A DNA stretch of 64,000 nt from Actinomycetota bacterium (GTDB lineage Bacteria; Actinomycetota; Actinomycetes; Nanopelagicales; Nanopelagicaceae). Position numbers and translations under genes: made by a program. The stretch covers positions 1 through 64,000 of the forward strand of contig WLQG01000001.1 of assembly GCA_009698445.1 (NCBI GenBank), in the 5' to 3' direction. The notes below the pieces were generated by a model that was given only the letters and a program-made list of their open reading frames with translations, made no database searches and had not been told where the DNA came from. Shown here piece by piece: positions 51,475-62,661 of the stretch. How positions within the stretch are numbered: the first letter of the stretch is position 1; every line of letters begins with the position of its first letter.

Positions 51475-52266
51475 TTACTTCTCCTCCCCCGCGCTCGTAT
51501 CAATTTTTCCAAGTTCAAATACGCCAGTTGCCAGCATGTCCCCGCGTGCTTCAAGGGTTGCATTTACTGAGTTCGCTGCAGGTGAACCATCTGGAAGTAA
51601 TGCAGGAACATCAACTGCATTGTGGCGAGCAAAAACTCCAGGAGCTGGGAGTCCAGCTGCATTTGCAAGTGAGATTCCACGGAATCGCTGCGTTGAAAGT
51701 TCGCGCTGGGTTGGACGAGTTTGAATTCGTTGGTGATGCGCCAGAACCATTGCACCAAGGGCAGCAGTAATGAGAAGTGCAGATACAACTTCAAATGGCC
51801 ATACATATGTAGAGAAAAGGAGTTGAGCTAATCCCTTTACGTTTCCATTTGCATTTGCACTCTCTAATCCAATTGCTGGGCGACCTAAAGTTGCACGACC
51901 AAGAAGTGAAACCATCAATCCGCCAAAACCAACTGCTGCTGTGATTGCAATAGGTCGTAGCCCGGTGATTGTTTCAGTCAATGAATCTGAAGAATCAACA
52001 CCCACCAGCATCAGGATAAAGAGGAAAAGCATCATCACTGCGCCGGTATAAACAACAATCTGAACTATTCCAAGGAAAAGCGCATCTTGTGCAATATAAA
52101 AGAAGGCAAGATTAATCATTACCGAAGCCATCAAGATCGCTGAGTGAACCGCTTTTTTAACTAGCAACATTCCAAAAGCTGCTGCAACTGTTAACGGCGC
52201 AAGAATCCAAAACATTACGGCTTCTGGTGTCTGCGTCTGACCAACTGCTAGAGCTAAATCAATCAT
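51475..52266 (-). CDS. nuoJ: NADH-quinone oxidoreductase subunit J
   Basis: A 263-residue membrane subunit, long for NuoJ. The conserved part comprises five hydrophobic helices up to about residue 170, with GIVQIVVYTGAVMMLFLFILMLVG as the key TM3 segment. The last 80-90 residues are a hydrophilic tail (QTRPTQRELSTQRFRG onwards), a C-terminal extension seen in actinobacterial NuoJ proteins. It abuts nuoI and nuoK. Confidence 0.93.
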   Translation of the reverse strand: MIDLALAVGQTQTPEAVMFWILAPLTVAAAFGMLLVKKAVHSAILMASVMINLAFFYIAQDALFLGIVQIVVYTGAVMMLFLFILMLVGVDSSDSLTETITGLRPIAITAAVGFGGLMVSLLGRATLGRPAIGLESANANGNVKGLAQLLFSTYVWPFEVVSALLITAALGAMVLAHHQRIQTRPTQRELSTQRFRGISLANAAGLPAPGVFARHNAVDVPALLPDGSPAANSVNATLEARGDMLATGVFELGKIDTSAGEEK

Positions 52267-52878
52267 TTACTTCACATCCTGTGAAGGGTGAGATTGCGTC
52301 ACATCGCCCTTGTAGTAATTGCTGTCATCCATATCTGGATACATTGGATGCGGAGGCATCAGCATTCCTTGACGAAGCGGAGCTAGCAGATCTTCTTTTT
52401 CGAAGATTAATTTCGTGCGTGAATCATCAGCTAATTCATATTCATTAGTCATAGTCAACGCACGTGTTGGACAGGCTTCGATGCATAATCCACAAAAGAC
52501 GCAGCGCAAATAATTAATCTGATAAACCTTGCCGTAACGCTCACCAGGAGACATTTGATTATCTTTTGTGTTGTCTGCGCCTTCGACATAGATAGCATCG
52601 GCAGGACATGCCCATGCACAAAGCTCACAACCAATACATTTTTCTAAACCATCTGGGTGACGGTTAAGTTGATGGCGACCATGGAAACGCTCTGCAGTTG
52701 GCGCCTTTACTTCAGGATATTCAACTGTGAGTGTCTTTTTGAAAATCTTTGAAAAAGGAATCCAGAAGCCTTTGAGGTGTCCCAATAAGCCAACTGAATC
52801 GCCAGTCTCAATCTGTGTAAAGGCAACATCATTAACTGAGATCTCATTCTTCTTAAGCGGTTCGAGTTGCTCAGACAT
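52267..52878 (-). CDS. nuoI: NADH-quinone oxidoreductase subunit I (2x 4Fe-4S)
   Basis: About 203 residues from ATG 52878 ([11 protein letters not shown]). The two ferredoxin motifs are [20 protein letters not shown] and [16 protein letters not shown]. They carry the N6a/N6b clusters that lead electrons to NuoB. The track start at 52974 is inside nuoH; GGAGGCGATC precedes the chosen ATG, which overlaps the nuoH stop by 8 nt. Confidence 0.96.
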   Translation of the reverse strand: MSEQLEPLKKNEISVNDVAFTQIETGDSVGLLGHLKGFWIPFSKIFKKTLTVEYPEVKAPTAERFHGRHQLNRHPDGLEKCIGCELCAWACPADAIYVEGADNTKDNQMSPGERYGKVYQINYLRCVFCGLCIEACPTRALTMTNEYELADDSRTKLIFEKEDLLAPLRQGMLMPPHPMYPDMDDSNYYKGDVTQSHPSQDVK

Positions 52879-54118
52879 GATCGCCTCCATTGCCAGCTTG
52901 TGAAACATTGATAGTTGAAACATTGATTGGAACCGTCGGAACTGCAAAAGATGGAGTTGTAGTTTCAACTTCAAGGGAAATTAGTTTTTTCTTCTTGGCA
53001 TTGTCAAAACCTAGATTTACTGCCATGACAAGAAGAACTACAAAACTTGCAAAACCAACTACTACAACGCGTGGTGCACCTTGTAAGGAAAGCGTACGAA
53101 GTGTCGCAACTACCAAGATCCAGAGAATAGAAACTGGAATCAGAATCTTCCAACCAAATTGCATGAACTGGTCATAGCGCAGACGAGGCAATGTTCCACG
53201 TAACCAAACAAATACGAAGAAGAAAACTAAAACCTTAGAGAAGAACCAAATTCCGGTAAACCAGCCACCCAGCCACGCCTCGGTAAAGCCAAGGCCAGGT
53301 AATGCGTGGTATCCGCCAAGGAATAACGTTGTAGCAAGTGCTGACACTGCAATGATGTTGACGTATTCAGCAAGGAAGAACAGTGCAAATTTAAGTGATG
53401 AATACTCGGTGTGGAATCCACCAACGAGTTCGCCTTCAGCTTCAGCTAAGTCAAATGGTGCGCGGTTAGTTTCACCGACCATTGAAATTGCGTAGATTGC
53501 AAAAGAGGGGAACAAAACAACGCCATACCACCACGTTGATTGTGCGGCCACGATGTCAGAAGTAGACATTGAACCGGCATAGATAAATACGGCAACAAGT
53601 GAAAGTCCCATTGCGACTTCATAAGAAATTACTTGCGCACTTGAACGCAATCCACCAAGTAGTGGATAGGTAGATCCTGAAGACCAACCCGCGAGAACGA
53701 TTCCGTACACACCAACTGATGCAATGGCTAATACATATAGAACGCCAACTGGAAGATCGGTTAGCTGCATTGCAGTTGTGTGACCGAATAATGAAACTTT
53801 GCCAGTAATTGGAATTACTGCAAAGGACATAAAACAGGTTGTAGCGCTGATAATTGGCGCAATAACGAAAACAATTTTGTCAGCAGCAGCTGGAATTAAA
53901 TCTTCTTTAAGCGCTAATTTCACGCCGTCAGCAAGGGCTTGAATTAAACCAAATGGTCCAACACGGTTAGGACCTGGGCGTTCCTGCATGCGACCAACTA
54001 AGCGGCGCTCACCCCATACTGACATCAGCGTTAAGACAACGCAGAAAATGAAAACTAATAGGGCTTTAATCGCAATGATGGCGCCAGAATCTGCCCCAAT
54101 GAGCTCTGCTGTTGTCAT
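52871..54118 (-). CDS. nuoH: NADH-quinone oxidoreductase subunit H
   Basis: A 415-residue membrane anchor subunit that forms the quinone chamber. [32 protein letters not shown] and [25 protein letters not shown] are the classical signatures. The last 55 residues ([17 protein letters not shown] onwards) are a hydrophilic tail. It overlaps nuoG by 4 nt. Confidence 0.97.
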   Translation of the reverse strand: MTTAELIGADSGAIIAIKALLVFIFCVVLTLMSVWGERRLVGRMQERPGPNRVGPFGLIQALADGVKLALKEDLIPAAADKIVFVIAPIISATTCFMSFAVIPITGKVSLFGHTTAMQLTDLPVGVLYVLAIASVGVYGIVLAGWSSGSTYPLLGGLRSSAQVISYEVAMGLSLVAVFIYAGSMSTSDIVAAQSTWWYGVVLFPSFAIYAISMVGETNRAPFDLAEAEGELVGGFHTEYSSLKFALFFLAEYVNIIAVSALATTLFLGGYHALPGLGFTEAWLGGWFTGIWFFSKVLVFFFVFVWLRGTLPRLRYDQFMQFGWKILIPVSILWILVVATLRTLSLQGAPRVVVVGFASFVVLLVMAVNLGFDNAKKKKLISLEVETTTPSFAVPTVPINVSTINVSQAGNGGDHV

Positions 54119-56463
54119 GCTTTCACCACCGTCACTACTGCGCCATGTGCAACGCCTAGATTTACAAGTAATTGAGAACCACGTGAGTTACGAGGGGCCC
54201 ACACTGCATCGTCATGAATATCTTCAACTAGTGCGCTCAGAGTTACTGAACCTAGCGACGTTGAAATCTTTAATTGATCCCCATCAGCAACACCCATTGC
54301 TTGCGCACGTTTTGGTGAGATAACTGCAACAGTTTTGCGAGCTGTACCAGCAAGATTTTCTTCACCTTGTTGCAAAGTTCCAAGATCAAGCAATCGACGC
54401 CATGAAGTAAGAATAAATTGATCGCCAGATACTGCAGGAAGTGAAGCTGAAGAAACTTTGTTCATTGAAGCGCGAGCACCATCCCATTTGCCGATGGACG
54501 AAATCTCTTTAATCGCTGCAGTTACTGTTGCAAGATGTACTGAAGTGCCCATCTCTTCGGCAATCATTGAAAGAATTCGAAGATCGCTGCGATTGAGTGA
54601 ATCCTGAACGGCTGCATCAAATGATCTTGCACGACCCTCCCAGTTTAAAAATGATCCGCTCTTTTCAGTTACTGCAGCAACAGGCAAAACTACATCTGCA
54701 CGTTGGGTAACTGCGCTACTTGCAATTTCTAAAGAAACGACAAATGCCTTTTCTAAAGCAGCAAGTGCGGCTTGGCTGTATTCACTATCCAAAGGATCCA
54801 CACCACCAACAAGTAATGCTCCGATTTCACCGGCGTTAACCGCTGCAAAAATTTCATTGGTGTTCTTACCGACTGTAGTTGGAAGTGAATCGGCGCCCCA
54901 TAAAGCGGCAATATCTACGCGGGCAGCTGCATCCTCAACTGGTCGACCGCCTGGCAATAAATTTCCGATTGCGCCGGCTTCTAGTGCTCCGCGCTCTCCC
55001 GCACGACGTGGAATCCATGCAATCTTTGCGTTGCTTGAATCAGCTAGAGCTGCGACAGCGCTTAATACTCCGGCACTTTCTGCTGCTCGCTCGCCTACCA
55101 AAATTACTGATTTTGAGGTTAATGATTGTGCAGCAATAGCTGCGCTTTCTTGTCCTGGTGCAACCTTTACAAACTCACCTTTGAGTTTTTCAACTCCGAT
55201 TGAAAGTTTGGTTGCAATTGCGCTGACCTTAAGTGCACGCTTTCGTACTTGCTTATTCAAACGCAAGAAAACAATTGGAGATTCTTCTTCGGGTTCAAAG
55301 CCAATCAATAAAACGTGATCGGCGCGATCAATATCCATGTACGTAGTTGATAAACCAACAACTCGCGCTGCAAGGAATTCGCGCTCTTCATCGGATGAAA
55401 GGCGTGAGCGGAAATCAATATCGTTTGTATTAAGCGCTACTCGAGCAAACTTGCTATAACCGTAAGCATCTTCATGTGTTGCGCGGCCACCGACTAGAAC
55501 TGCCGCCTTAGCTGCCTTTAGGCCCTTAGCTGCAGCGGCTAATGCCTCTGGCCAAGATGCTGCTACTAATTCACCCGAAGCGTTACGAACAAGTGGAGTT
55601 GTTAGGCGATCAACAGAAGTTACATATTTAAATGCCCAACGTCCCTTATCGCAGTTCCATTCTTCGTTAACAGTTGGGTCATCTCCTGCAAGTCGACGTA
55701 AAGTTTTTCCGCGACGAACATCGGTACGCATATCGCAACCTGATGAACAGTGTTCGCAAGCTGAAGGAGTTGATACTAAATCGAAAGGACGAGCACGGAA
55801 TCGATATGCAGCTCCAGTTAACGCACCCACTGGGCAAATTTGAACTGTGTTACCTGAAAAATAAGATTCAAAAGGTTTGTTCTCATAAATACCAACTTGT
55901 TGCAAAGCACCACGTTCATTTAAAGTGATAAATGGATCTGATGCAATTTGCTCAGAGAAACGTGTGCAACGTGCGCACAAAACGCAGCGTTCACGATCTA
56001 GCAATACTTGTGATGAAATATTGATTGGCTTCTGGAAAGTGCGCTTTACGCCTTCAAAACGAGTTTCTCCTTGGCCGTTGCTCATTGCTTGGTTTTGCAA
56101 TGGGCATTCCCCGCCCTTGTCGCACACTGGGCAATCAAGTGGGTGGTTAATAAGCAAGAGCTCCATTACTCCGCGCTGTGCTTTTTCTGCAACTGGTGAA
56201 GTTAATTGTGTTTTAACAATCATGCCTGGTTCAACTGGAATTGTGCAAGATGCTTGAGGTTTAGGAAAAGCGCGGCCATTAATTTCAATATCAACAAGGC
56301 ATTGGCGGCAAGCACCGACGGGATCAAGAAGCGGGTGATCGCAAAAACGTGGAATTTGAATTCCTAATTTTTCTGCTGCACGAATAACAAGAGTTCCCTT
56401 TGGAACACTTACTTCAAAACCATCGACTACAACAGTGATCATGTCTACAACTTCAGTAGTCAT
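54115..56463 (-). CDS. nuoG: NADH-quinone oxidoreductase subunit G
   Basis: A 782-residue iron-sulfur subunit. The N-terminal 2Fe-2S domain has [15 protein letters not shown]; the next clusters use [17 protein letters not shown] and [31 protein letters not shown] begins the molybdopterin-oxidoreductase-like domain. That large domain lacks catalytic cofactor and is structural in complex I. ATG 56463 directly follows the nuoF stop; an ATG 21 nt further in is an alternative. Confidence 0.96.
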   Translation of the reverse strand: MTTEVVDMITVVVDGFEVSVPKGTLVIRAAEKLGIQIPRFCDHPLLDPVGACRQCLVDIEINGRAFPKPQASCTIPVEPGMIVKTQLTSPVAEKAQRGVMELLLINHPLDCPVCDKGGECPLQNQAMSNGQGETRFEGVKRTFQKPINISSQVLLDRERCVLCARCTRFSEQIASDPFITLNERGALQQVGIYENKPFESYFSGNTVQICPVGALTGAAYRFRARPFDLVSTPSACEHCSSGCDMRTDVRRGKTLRRLAGDDPTVNEEWNCDKGRWAFKYVTSVDRLTTPLVRNASGELVAASWPEALAAAAKGLKAAKAAVLVGGRATHEDAYGYSKFARVALNTNDIDFRSRLSSDEEREFLAARVVGLSTTYMDIDRADHVLLIGFEPEEESPIVFLRLNKQVRKRALKVSAIATKLSIGVEKLKGEFVKVAPGQESAAIAAQSLTSKSVILVGERAAESAGVLSAVAALADSSNAKIAWIPRRAGERGALEAGAIGNLLPGGRPVEDAAARVDIAALWGADSLPTTVGKNTNEIFAAVNAGEIGALLVGGVDPLDSEYSQAALAALEKAFVVSLEIASSAVTQRADVVLPVAAVTEKSGSFLNWEGRARSFDAAVQDSLNRSDLRILSMIAEEMGTSVHLATVTAAIKEISSIGKWDGARASMNKVSSASLPAVSGDQFILTSWRRLLDLGTLQQGEENLAGTARKTVAVISPKRAQAMGVADGDQLKISTSLGSVTLSALVEDIHDDAVWAPRNSRGSQLLVNLGVAHGAVVTVVKA

Positions 56464-57744
56464 TTATGCACCTGCCCCTGCGAAAAGAGTTGATGCAACT
56501 GGATCAAATGGGCATCCACCATTTGTAATGTGTGCGATGTACTCATCACGGAAATATTTAATTGAAGATGTAATTGGGCTAGTTGCGCCATCGCCGAGGG
56601 CACAGAAAGAACGTCCCATAATGTTGTCGCAAAGATCGAGCAACTTAGCAAGATCTGCTTCAGTGCCTTTACCAGCTTCAAGATCGCGCAATAGTTGCAC
56701 TAACCACCATGTGCCTTCGCGACAAGGTGTGCACTTTCCGCATGACTCGTGCTTATAGAACTCAGTCCAGCGCAATACTGCGCGAACAACACACGTAGTT
56801 TCATCAAAAATTTGTAGCGCTTTAGTTCCAAGCATTGAACCAGCTGCAGAAACGCCTTCGTAATCTAGAGGCACATCTAAATGTTCTGATGTGAAAATTG
56901 GAGTTGAAGATCCACCTGGTGTCCAGAATTTCAAAGTGTGACCAGCACGAATACCACCTGAAAGTTCAAGAATTTCGCGCAAAGTAATTCCAAGAGGTGC
57001 TTCAAACTGTCCAGGATTTTTTACATGGCCAGATAATGAATAAAGCGTTGCGCCTTTGCTTTTTTCAGTTCCCATTCCCTGATACCACTCGGCGCCATTT
57101 GCAATAATGGCTGGCACAGAAGCAATAGATTCAACATTATTTACAACAGTTGGGCGTGCATAAAGACCGGCGATAGCTGGAAATGGTGGGCGCAAACGAG
57201 GTTGCCCGCGAAAACCTTCAAGTGAATCAAGCAAAGCTGTTTCTTCACCGCAGATATATGCACCTGCACCAATGTGTAAAACAACGTCAATTCCTTTTCC
57301 AAGCAAACCAGCTTTATAAGCGTCTTCGATTGCTTGATTCAAGCGACGAGCAACATGTGTTACTTCACCACGAATATAAATAAATGCATGCTTTGCGCGG
57401 ATTGCGTGACAGGCAATGATGCAACCTTCGATAAGTACATGTGGGTTAGCCATAAGCAATGGCATGTCCTTACATGTTCCAGGTTCTGATTCATCTGCAT
57501 TAACAACCAAGTAGTGATCTTTATCGTCACCCTGTGGAATAAATCCCCACTTCATACCAGTTGGGAAACCTGCGCCGCCGCGACCGCGAAGACCTGAATC
57601 TTTAACTAACTGAATAACAGCATCTGGATCCATCGCAAGTGCTTTTGCAGATGCTGTGTATCCACCATGACGCTTGTAAGCCTCAATTGTGAATGAATCT
57701 TTTTCATCCCAATGTGCAGAAAGAATCGGAGTTAACTTAGTCAT
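56464..57744 (-). CDS. nuoF: NADH-quinone oxidoreductase subunit F
   Basis: A 426-residue NADH- and FMN-binding subunit. GLRGRGGAGFPTGMKWGF is the NADH loop, NADESEPGTCKDMPLL the FMN region, and ESCGKCTPCREG plus a later Cys bind the N3 cluster. Directly follows nuoE with no spacer. Confidence 0.97.
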   Translation of the reverse strand: MTKLTPILSAHWDEKDSFTIEAYKRHGGYTASAKALAMDPDAVIQLVKDSGLRGRGGAGFPTGMKWGFIPQGDDKDHYLVVNADESEPGTCKDMPLLMANPHVLIEGCIIACHAIRAKHAFIYIRGEVTHVARRLNQAIEDAYKAGLLGKGIDVVLHIGAGAYICGEETALLDSLEGFRGQPRLRPPFPAIAGLYARPTVVNNVESIASVPAIIANGAEWYQGMGTEKSKGATLYSLSGHVKNPGQFEAPLGITLREILELSGGIRAGHTLKFWTPGGSSTPIFTSEHLDVPLDYEGVSAAGSMLGTKALQIFDETTCVVRAVLRWTEFYKHESCGKCTPCREGTWWLVQLLRDLEAGKGTEADLAKLLDLCDNIMGRSFCALGDGATSPITSSIKYFRDEYIAHITNGGCPFDPVASTLFAGAGA

Positions 57745-58374
57745 TTACTTAGTTTCTCCCTTAGCAATTTTTAAACCTAGAAGTGTTGGTGCTCCGGCTT
57801 GAACGCCTTCATTTGCTTTTCCATCATTTAAGCCAGCCAAGACTGCAGATGCTTGCTTCCATGTGACTAAAGAATTTGGCCCACGTGTTGGTGGCTTTGG
57901 ATTTCCTGCGCGCATTGAATCAACTAAATCTTTTGCCGATTGGACAGTTTGATTGTCGTAGAACTCCCAGTTAGCCATAACAACTGGTGCGTAATCACAT
58001 GCAGCGTTGCACTCAATATGCTCAAGTGAAACTTTGCCATCGGTTGTAACTCCATCATTTTCAATTCCAAGATGATCTTTGAGTGCATCCATAATTGCGT
58101 CCCCACCCATTACTGCGCACAAAGTATTTGTACATACACCTACGTGATATTCACCTACAGGTGTTGGCTTGTACTGGGTATAAAAGGTTGATACCGCAGT
58201 GACTTCAGCGGCGGCGAGATCAAGTTGCTGGGCAATTAATTCGATTCCTTCATTGGTTACATAACCATCTCGGGATTGAACAAAGTGCAGCAAAGGCATG
58301 ATTGCAGAACGTGGGCGTGGGTAACGCTTAATGATTGTTTCCATGATTGCAAGATCTTCGTTTGAGAATGCCAT
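57745..58374 (-). CDS. nuoE: NADH-quinone oxidoreductase subunit E (2Fe-2S)
   Basis: A 209-residue thioredoxin-like 2Fe-2S subunit. The four cluster cysteines are in VCTNTLC and ECNAACDYAPVV. The N-terminal helical part (MPLLHFVQSRDGYV) and FYTQYKPTPVGEYHV are typical. Overlaps nuoD by 1 nt. Confidence 0.96.
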   Translation of the reverse strand: MAFSNEDLAIMETIIKRYPRPRSAIMPLLHFVQSRDGYVTNEGIELIAQQLDLAAAEVTAVSTFYTQYKPTPVGEYHVGVCTNTLCAVMGGDAIMDALKDHLGIENDGVTTDGKVSLEHIECNAACDYAPVVMANWEFYDNQTVQSAKDLVDSMRAGNPKPPTRGPNSLVTWKQASAVLAGLNDGKANEGVQAGAPTLLGLKIAKGETK

Positions 58375-59711
58375 TAGCGGTCAACGCCTCCCATAACTGG
58401 ATCAATTGAAGCAACTGCGCCGATGATGTCGGCGATCATTCCGCCTTCACTCATTGCAGAAGTTGCTTGTAAGTTATTAAAAGATGGTTCGCGGAAGTGC
58501 ATGCGATACGGCTTCGTTCCACCATCAGAAACTACATGTGCACCTAGCTCACCGCGTGGAGACTCAATTGCTGCGTACACCTGACCTGCAGGAACATGGA
58601 AACCTTCGGTAACTAACTTGAAGTGGTGAATCAAAGATTCCATAGAGGTTCCCATGATTTCGCGAATGTGGTTGAGAGAGTTACCGAGTCCATCTCCACC
58701 CAATGCCAACTGTGCTGGCCACGCAATCTTTTTATCTGCAACCATGACTGGTGCGCCTTCAAGTTTTTCTAACTTATCAAGTGCTTGTTCAATAATGCGC
58801 AGTGATTGCTCAAGTTCATTCATACGAATCAAGAAACGGCCATAAACATCGCAAGTATCCGCAGTGATGACATCAAAGTTATAGTTTTCATAACCAGAAT
58901 ATGGCGCGATCTTACGAAGATCCCAAGGAAGACCTGTAGAGCGAAGTACTGGTCCAGTAATTCCAAGAGTTGTACATCCAGCTAGATCCAAGTAACCAAT
59001 TCCTTGTGTGCGCTTCATCCAAATTGAATTACCAACAAGCAAGGTTGTGTTGTCTTTGAAGTTCTTGCGCATGAGCTTTACTGCATCACGAATTTTTGGA
59101 ATCGCACCTGCTGGAAGATCTTGTTGAACTCCACCTGGACGCACATAGGCCATATTCATACGAAGCCCCGAGATCATTTCAAAGATATCCAGAACAATTT
59201 CGCGCTCACGGAAAGCAAAGAACATTGGTGAAATGGCGCCTAATTCAAGGGCGCCAGTACCAAGGGCAACCATGTGTGAGGAAATGCGATTGAGTTCCAT
59301 CATCATCACGCGAATAACACTTGCGCGTTCTGGAACATCGTTTGTAATTCCCAAAAGCTTTTCAATAGCTAAGCAATATGCAGTCTCATTAAATAGTGGG
59401 GCTAGATAGTCCATTCGCGTGACGAAAGTTGTGCCCTGAGTCCAACTGCGATATTCCATGTTCTTTTCGATACCTGTGTGTAGGTATCCAATTCCGGCAC
59501 GGGCTTCAGTAACTGTTTCGCCCTCAAGTTCTAGAACTAAACGAAGCACGCCGTGTGTTGATGGGTGTTGTGGTCCCATATTTACAACAACGCGTTCTTC
59601 TTTTGTTGAACCGATTTCTTGAACTAGTGAATCCCAGTCACCACCAGTTACTGAATAAACCGTTCCTTCAGTTGTATCGCGTGATGGTGCATATGGATCA
59701 AATGTTGTCAC
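58374..59711 (-). CDS. nuoD: NADH-quinone oxidoreductase subunit D
   Basis: A 445-residue 49-kDa-type subunit. [38 protein letters not shown] and the [14 protein letters not shown] region are diagnostic. It forms the quinone site with NuoB. Overlaps nuoC by 4 nt and nuoE by 1 nt. Confidence 0.97.
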   Translation of the reverse strand: MTTFDPYAPSRDTTEGTVYSVTGGDWDSLVQEIGSTKEERVVVNMGPQHPSTHGVLRLVLELEGETVTEARAGIGYLHTGIEKNMEYRSWTQGTTFVTRMDYLAPLFNETAYCLAIEKLLGITNDVPERASVIRVMMMELNRISSHMVALGTGALELGAISPMFFAFREREIVLDIFEMISGLRMNMAYVRPGGVQQDLPAGAIPKIRDAVKLMRKNFKDNTTLLVGNSIWMKRTQGIGYLDLAGCTTLGITGPVLRSTGLPWDLRKIAPYSGYENYNFDVITADTCDVYGRFLIRMNELEQSLRIIEQALDKLEKLEGAPVMVADKKIAWPAQLALGGDGLGNSLNHIREIMGTSMESLIHHFKLVTEGFHVPAGQVYAAIESPRGELGAHVVSDGGTKPYRMHFREPSFNNLQATSAMSEGGMIADIIGAVASIDPVMGGVDR

Positions 59712-60337
59712 TTGTATGCCCTCCGCTCATTTGGAGGAGGAGTTGTTGCGCCCTTGTATTCAACTGGAATTCCACCGAGTGCGTAGTCCTTGCGCTGTGG
59801 GTGACCTTGCCAATCATCTGGCATCAAAATTCGAGTAAGTCCTGGGTGACCATCAAAAATAATTCCAAACATGTCAAAAGTTTCGCGCTCATGCCAGTTG
59901 TTACCAGCCCACACTTCGACAAGTGTTGGAATATGCGCATCTGAATCAGGAACCGAAACTTCTAAACGAATTCGGCGATTATTTGTAAGTGAGAGCAATG
60001 GATAAACCGCGTGTAATTCGCGACCGGCATCGGCTGGGTAATGAACTCCAGATACACCCATACACATTTCGAATTTCAATGAGTCACGCAAAATAAGACA
60101 CACTTCAACTAATTTTTCACGCTTTACATGCAGAGTTAATTCACCGCGATCAACAACTACTCGTTCAATTGCTTGTGAAAATAATGGATACGCACGTTCA
60201 AGATCATCGGCAACATCATCGAAATAACTGCCATATGGACGCTCGGAAGAACCGGTTGAAGCTGCAGTTGGTGCTAGCCCGCCATATCCAGATGTATCTC
60301 CGGTGCCGCGGGCACCAAACATTCCGTGATCACTCAT
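59708..60337 (-). CDS. nuoC: NADH-quinone oxidoreductase subunit C
   Basis: A 209-residue 30-kDa-type subunit. The core segment [40 protein letters not shown] is highly characteristic. The N-terminal 35 residues are Gly/Ser-rich and probably disordered. It begins directly after nuoB. Confidence 0.96.
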   Translation of the reverse strand: MSDHGMFGARGTGDTSGYGGLAPTAASTGSSERPYGSYFDDVADDLERAYPLFSQAIERVVVDRGELTLHVKREKLVEVCLILRDSLKFEMCMGVSGVHYPADAGRELHAVYPLLSLTNNRRIRLEVSVPDSDAHIPTLVEVWAGNNWHERETFDMFGIIFDGHPGLTRILMPDDWQGHPQRKDYALGGIPVEYKGATTPPPNERRAYK

Positions 60338-60895
60338 TTAAGCCAGCAGGCCCTTCATCTCAATAGTGGGCTTTGCATTAATTGCCGCTAGCTCAACTTC
60401 TTTGATGATGTCTGCACGATTTGATCCAAGTTTTTCATCGTAAATCTTTGAGTGAAGTTTCAAAATTGCATCGAGCAACATTTCAGGACGAGGTGGGCAA
60501 CCTGGAAGATAAATATCAACTGGAACCACATGGTCTACACCTTGAACAATCGCGTAGTTATTAAACATTCCTCCAGATGAAGCGCATGCGCCCATGGCAA
60601 TTACCCATTTAGGCGCTGCCATTTGATCATAAATCTGACGAAGCACTGGCGCCATTTTGTTTGAAACGCGGCCAGCAACAATCATTAAATCTGCTTGGCG
60701 TGGGGATGCACGAAAAACTTCCATTCCAAAGCGGGAAATATCGTATTTAGCCGCTGATCCAACTGCCATCATTTCAATAGCACAACATGCAAGACCAAAA
60801 GTTGCTGGCCACAAAGAGTTCTTGCGCATGTACCCAGCGAGTTTTTCTACAGTTGTTAAAACAAAACCGCTTGGGATTTTCTCTTCAAGACCCAT
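60338..60895 (-). CDS. nuoB: NADH-quinone oxidoreductase subunit B
   Basis: A 185-residue subunit that holds the N2 4Fe-4S cluster. [12 protein letters not shown] gives the tandem Cys pair, [22 protein letters not shown] and [19 protein letters not shown] supply the others. Starts 3 nt after nuoA. Confidence 0.97.
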   Translation of the reverse strand: MGLEEKIPSGFVLTTVEKLAGYMRKNSLWPATFGLACCAIEMMAVGSAAKYDISRFGMEVFRASPRQADLMIVAGRVSNKMAPVLRQIYDQMAAPKWVIAMGACASSGGMFNNYAIVQGVDHVVPVDIYLPGCPPRPEMLLDAILKLHSKIYDEKLGSNRADIIKEVELAAINAKPTIEMKGLLA

Positions 60896-60898
60896 TTA

Positions 60899-61270
60899 TT
60901 AATCCCATTCCAATCCGCCACGGCGCCATACGTATGCATACGCTACGAAAACTGTTCCAATAAAAATTGTCATTTCGACTAAACCAAAAATTCCTAGTGC
61001 ATCAAATGAGACTGCCCATGGATAAAGGAAAACAATTTCAATATCAAAAATAATAAAAAGCATGGCAGTTAAAAAGTATTTAACTGGAAAACGCCCGCCT
61101 TGGGCAGCTTGTGGTGAAGGTTCGATTCCGCATTCGTAGGCATCAAGTTTTGCGCGGTTGTAACGCTTCGGACCGGTGAGAGCCCCAGCTGCAACTGAAA
61201 AAATCGCAAAGCCAAAACCGATTGCGCCTAGCACCAAAATAGGCACGTATGGATTTGATGTGGATATCAC
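60899..61270 (-). CDS. nuoA: NADH-quinone oxidoreductase subunit A
   Basis: About 123 residues with three hydrophobic segments. KLDAYECGIEPSPQAAQGGRFPVKYFLTAMLFIIFDIEIVFLYPWA is the conserved core. I use the GTG at 61270 (VISTSNPYVPILV); the track start at 61342 lies inside menG. The Shine-Dalgarno is weak. First gene of the nuo block, 40 nt downstream of menG. Confidence 0.94.
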   Translation of the reverse strand: MISTSNPYVPILVLGAIGFGFAIFSVAAGALTGPKRYNRAKLDAYECGIEPSPQAAQGGRFPVKYFLTAMLFIIFDIEIVFLYPWAVSFDALGIFGLVEMTIFIGTVFVAYAYVWRRGGLEWD

Positions 61271-61310
61271 GTGTGAAATCTTAAGGTCGGTTGGCCGATG
61301 CCGTTGACCG

Positions 61311-62003
61311 CTAGCCCTTAATCCCGCTGTGAACTGCAACAACCCCGCCGGTCAGGTTTTTCCAGCTCACCTGGCTCCAGCCCGCCTTCTCCATAGCCGA
61401 TGCCAAAGCCGGCTGAGCTGGCCAGGCCCGAATCGATTCAGCCAAATAAACGTAGGCGTCAGGGTTGGATGAGGTTCTGCGCGCGATTATCGGCAAAAGC
61501 TTCATCAGATACTCGCTGTATATGGTGCGAAATGGCCCCCAGGTGGGATGGCTAAATTCGACGACGACTATGCGCCCGCCAGATTTACTCACTCGAAGCG
61601 CCTCAGCGAGCGCCTTGGGGTAATCCACCGTGTTTCGAAGTCCGTAGGAAATGGTGACAACGTCAAAAGTATTGGCCTCAAAGGGCAGATTCAGGGCATC
61701 GGCCTTTGAAAAATTGAGGTACGGACGCGTTTTACGGCCAACGGCCAACATGCCTTCTGAGAAATCAGTGGCAAAGACGGTTGCGCCGGCTTTATGCAAA
61801 GGTTCAGAGGAAGAACCGGGGCCGGCAGCTAAATCCAGAATTTTCATGCCAGGTGCTGGGGCGATGATCTTGGTTGCGGCTTTGCGCCAGGCTTTGGTGC
61901 GGCCCAGGCTTAATAGATCATTTACCAGGTCATAGCGCTTGGCCACGCCATCAAACATCGCCGCTACTTCATCGGGATCTTTGTTCAAATGAGCGCGGGA
62001 CAT
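61311..62003 (-). CDS. menG: Demethylmenaquinone methyltransferase
   Basis: A class I SAM methyltransferase of about 230 residues, UbiE/MenG family, which makes the last step to menaquinone. FDGVAKRYDLVNDLLSLGRTKAWR and ILDLAAGPGSSSEP (SAM loop) are hallmarks, with YGLRNTVDYPKALAEALRVSKSGGRIVVVEFS. I choose the ATG at 62003 (MSRAHLNKDPDEV), 9 nt after GGGAG; the ATG two codons upstream is an alternative. GC content here is somewhat higher than in its neighbours. Confidence 0.94.
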   Translation of the reverse strand: MSRAHLNKDPDEVAAMFDGVAKRYDLVNDLLSLGRTKAWRKAATKIIAPAPGMKILDLAAGPGSSSEPLHKAGATVFATDFSEGMLAVGRKTRPYLNFSKADALNLPFEANTFDVVTISYGLRNTVDYPKALAEALRVSKSGGRIVVVEFSHPTWGPFRTIYSEYLMKLLPIIARRTSSNPDAYVYLAESIRAWPAQPALASAMEKAGWSQVSWKNLTGGVVAVHSGIKG

Positions 62004-62063
62004 AAGCATATTCTCCCTTGAAGTAGGCTCATCCACAACTCTGCGCACGCGAAAGGTTCAAGG

Positions 62064-62648
62064 ATGTCATTTTCAACTACGCCACTTAGAGCTTTAGTAA
62101 TTCCTCGTTCCAGCGCACTGAGCAATTCAATCCTGGTCGTTGGCGGCGTTGGCTTCTTATCGGCCTTAGCGCAAATTGCCATTCCAGTTCCAGGGTCCCC
62201 GGTTCCAGTAACTGGTCAAACTCTTGGCGTGCTTTTAGTTGGAACAACTTATGGTGCATCACTGGGTTTTGTTACTTTTGCAACGTACCTTCTAGCAGGA
62301 ATTGCTGGCGCACCGATTTTTGCAGGACAGAGTTTTGGAATTGAAAAAGTTACAGGTGCAACTGGTGGCTACTTAGTCGGCATGTTAATTACTACGTATG
62401 TTTTGGGATTATTTGCTAACAAGCACTTTGATCAAAAATTTATAACAGCGTTGCCATCCATGCTTTTCGGTACTGCAATTGTTTTCACTTTCGGAGTTTT
62501 CTGGCTACATCAATTCACCGGAAAAGATTGGGCCTGGACAATTAGCGCAGGTTTAACGCCATTTATAATTGGTGAAGCTTTAAAAATTCTAATCGCGGGT
62601 ACTTCACTCCCTATTGTTTGGCGAATAGTTAATCGCAAGAACGCATAA
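62064..62648 (+). CDS. bioY: Biotin transporter BioY (S component)
   Basis: A 194-residue membrane protein. QIAIPVPGSPVPVTGQTLGVLLVGTTYGASLGF and YLLAGIAGAPIFAGQ are the BioY signature. BioY binds biotin and works with the shared ECF module (EcfAAT) or alone. No ecf genes are nearby. AAAGG lies 7 nt before the ATG. Divergent from menG. Confidence 0.93.
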   Translation: MSFSTTPLRALVIPRSSALSNSILVVGGVGFLSALAQIAIPVPGSPVPVTGQTLGVLLVGTTYGASLGFVTFATYLLAGIAGAPIFAGQSFGIEKVTGATGGYLVGMLITTYVLGLFANKHFDQKFITALPSMLFGTAIVFTFGVFWLHQFTGKDWAWTISAGLTPFIIGEALKILIAGTSLPIVWRIVNRKNA

Positions 62649-62661
62649 CTTAACTTTCACT

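Noticed and set aside
54857-55318. 153-aa plus-strand ORF inside nuoG
   Set aside because: Shadow of nuoG; composition and lack of context show no real gene.
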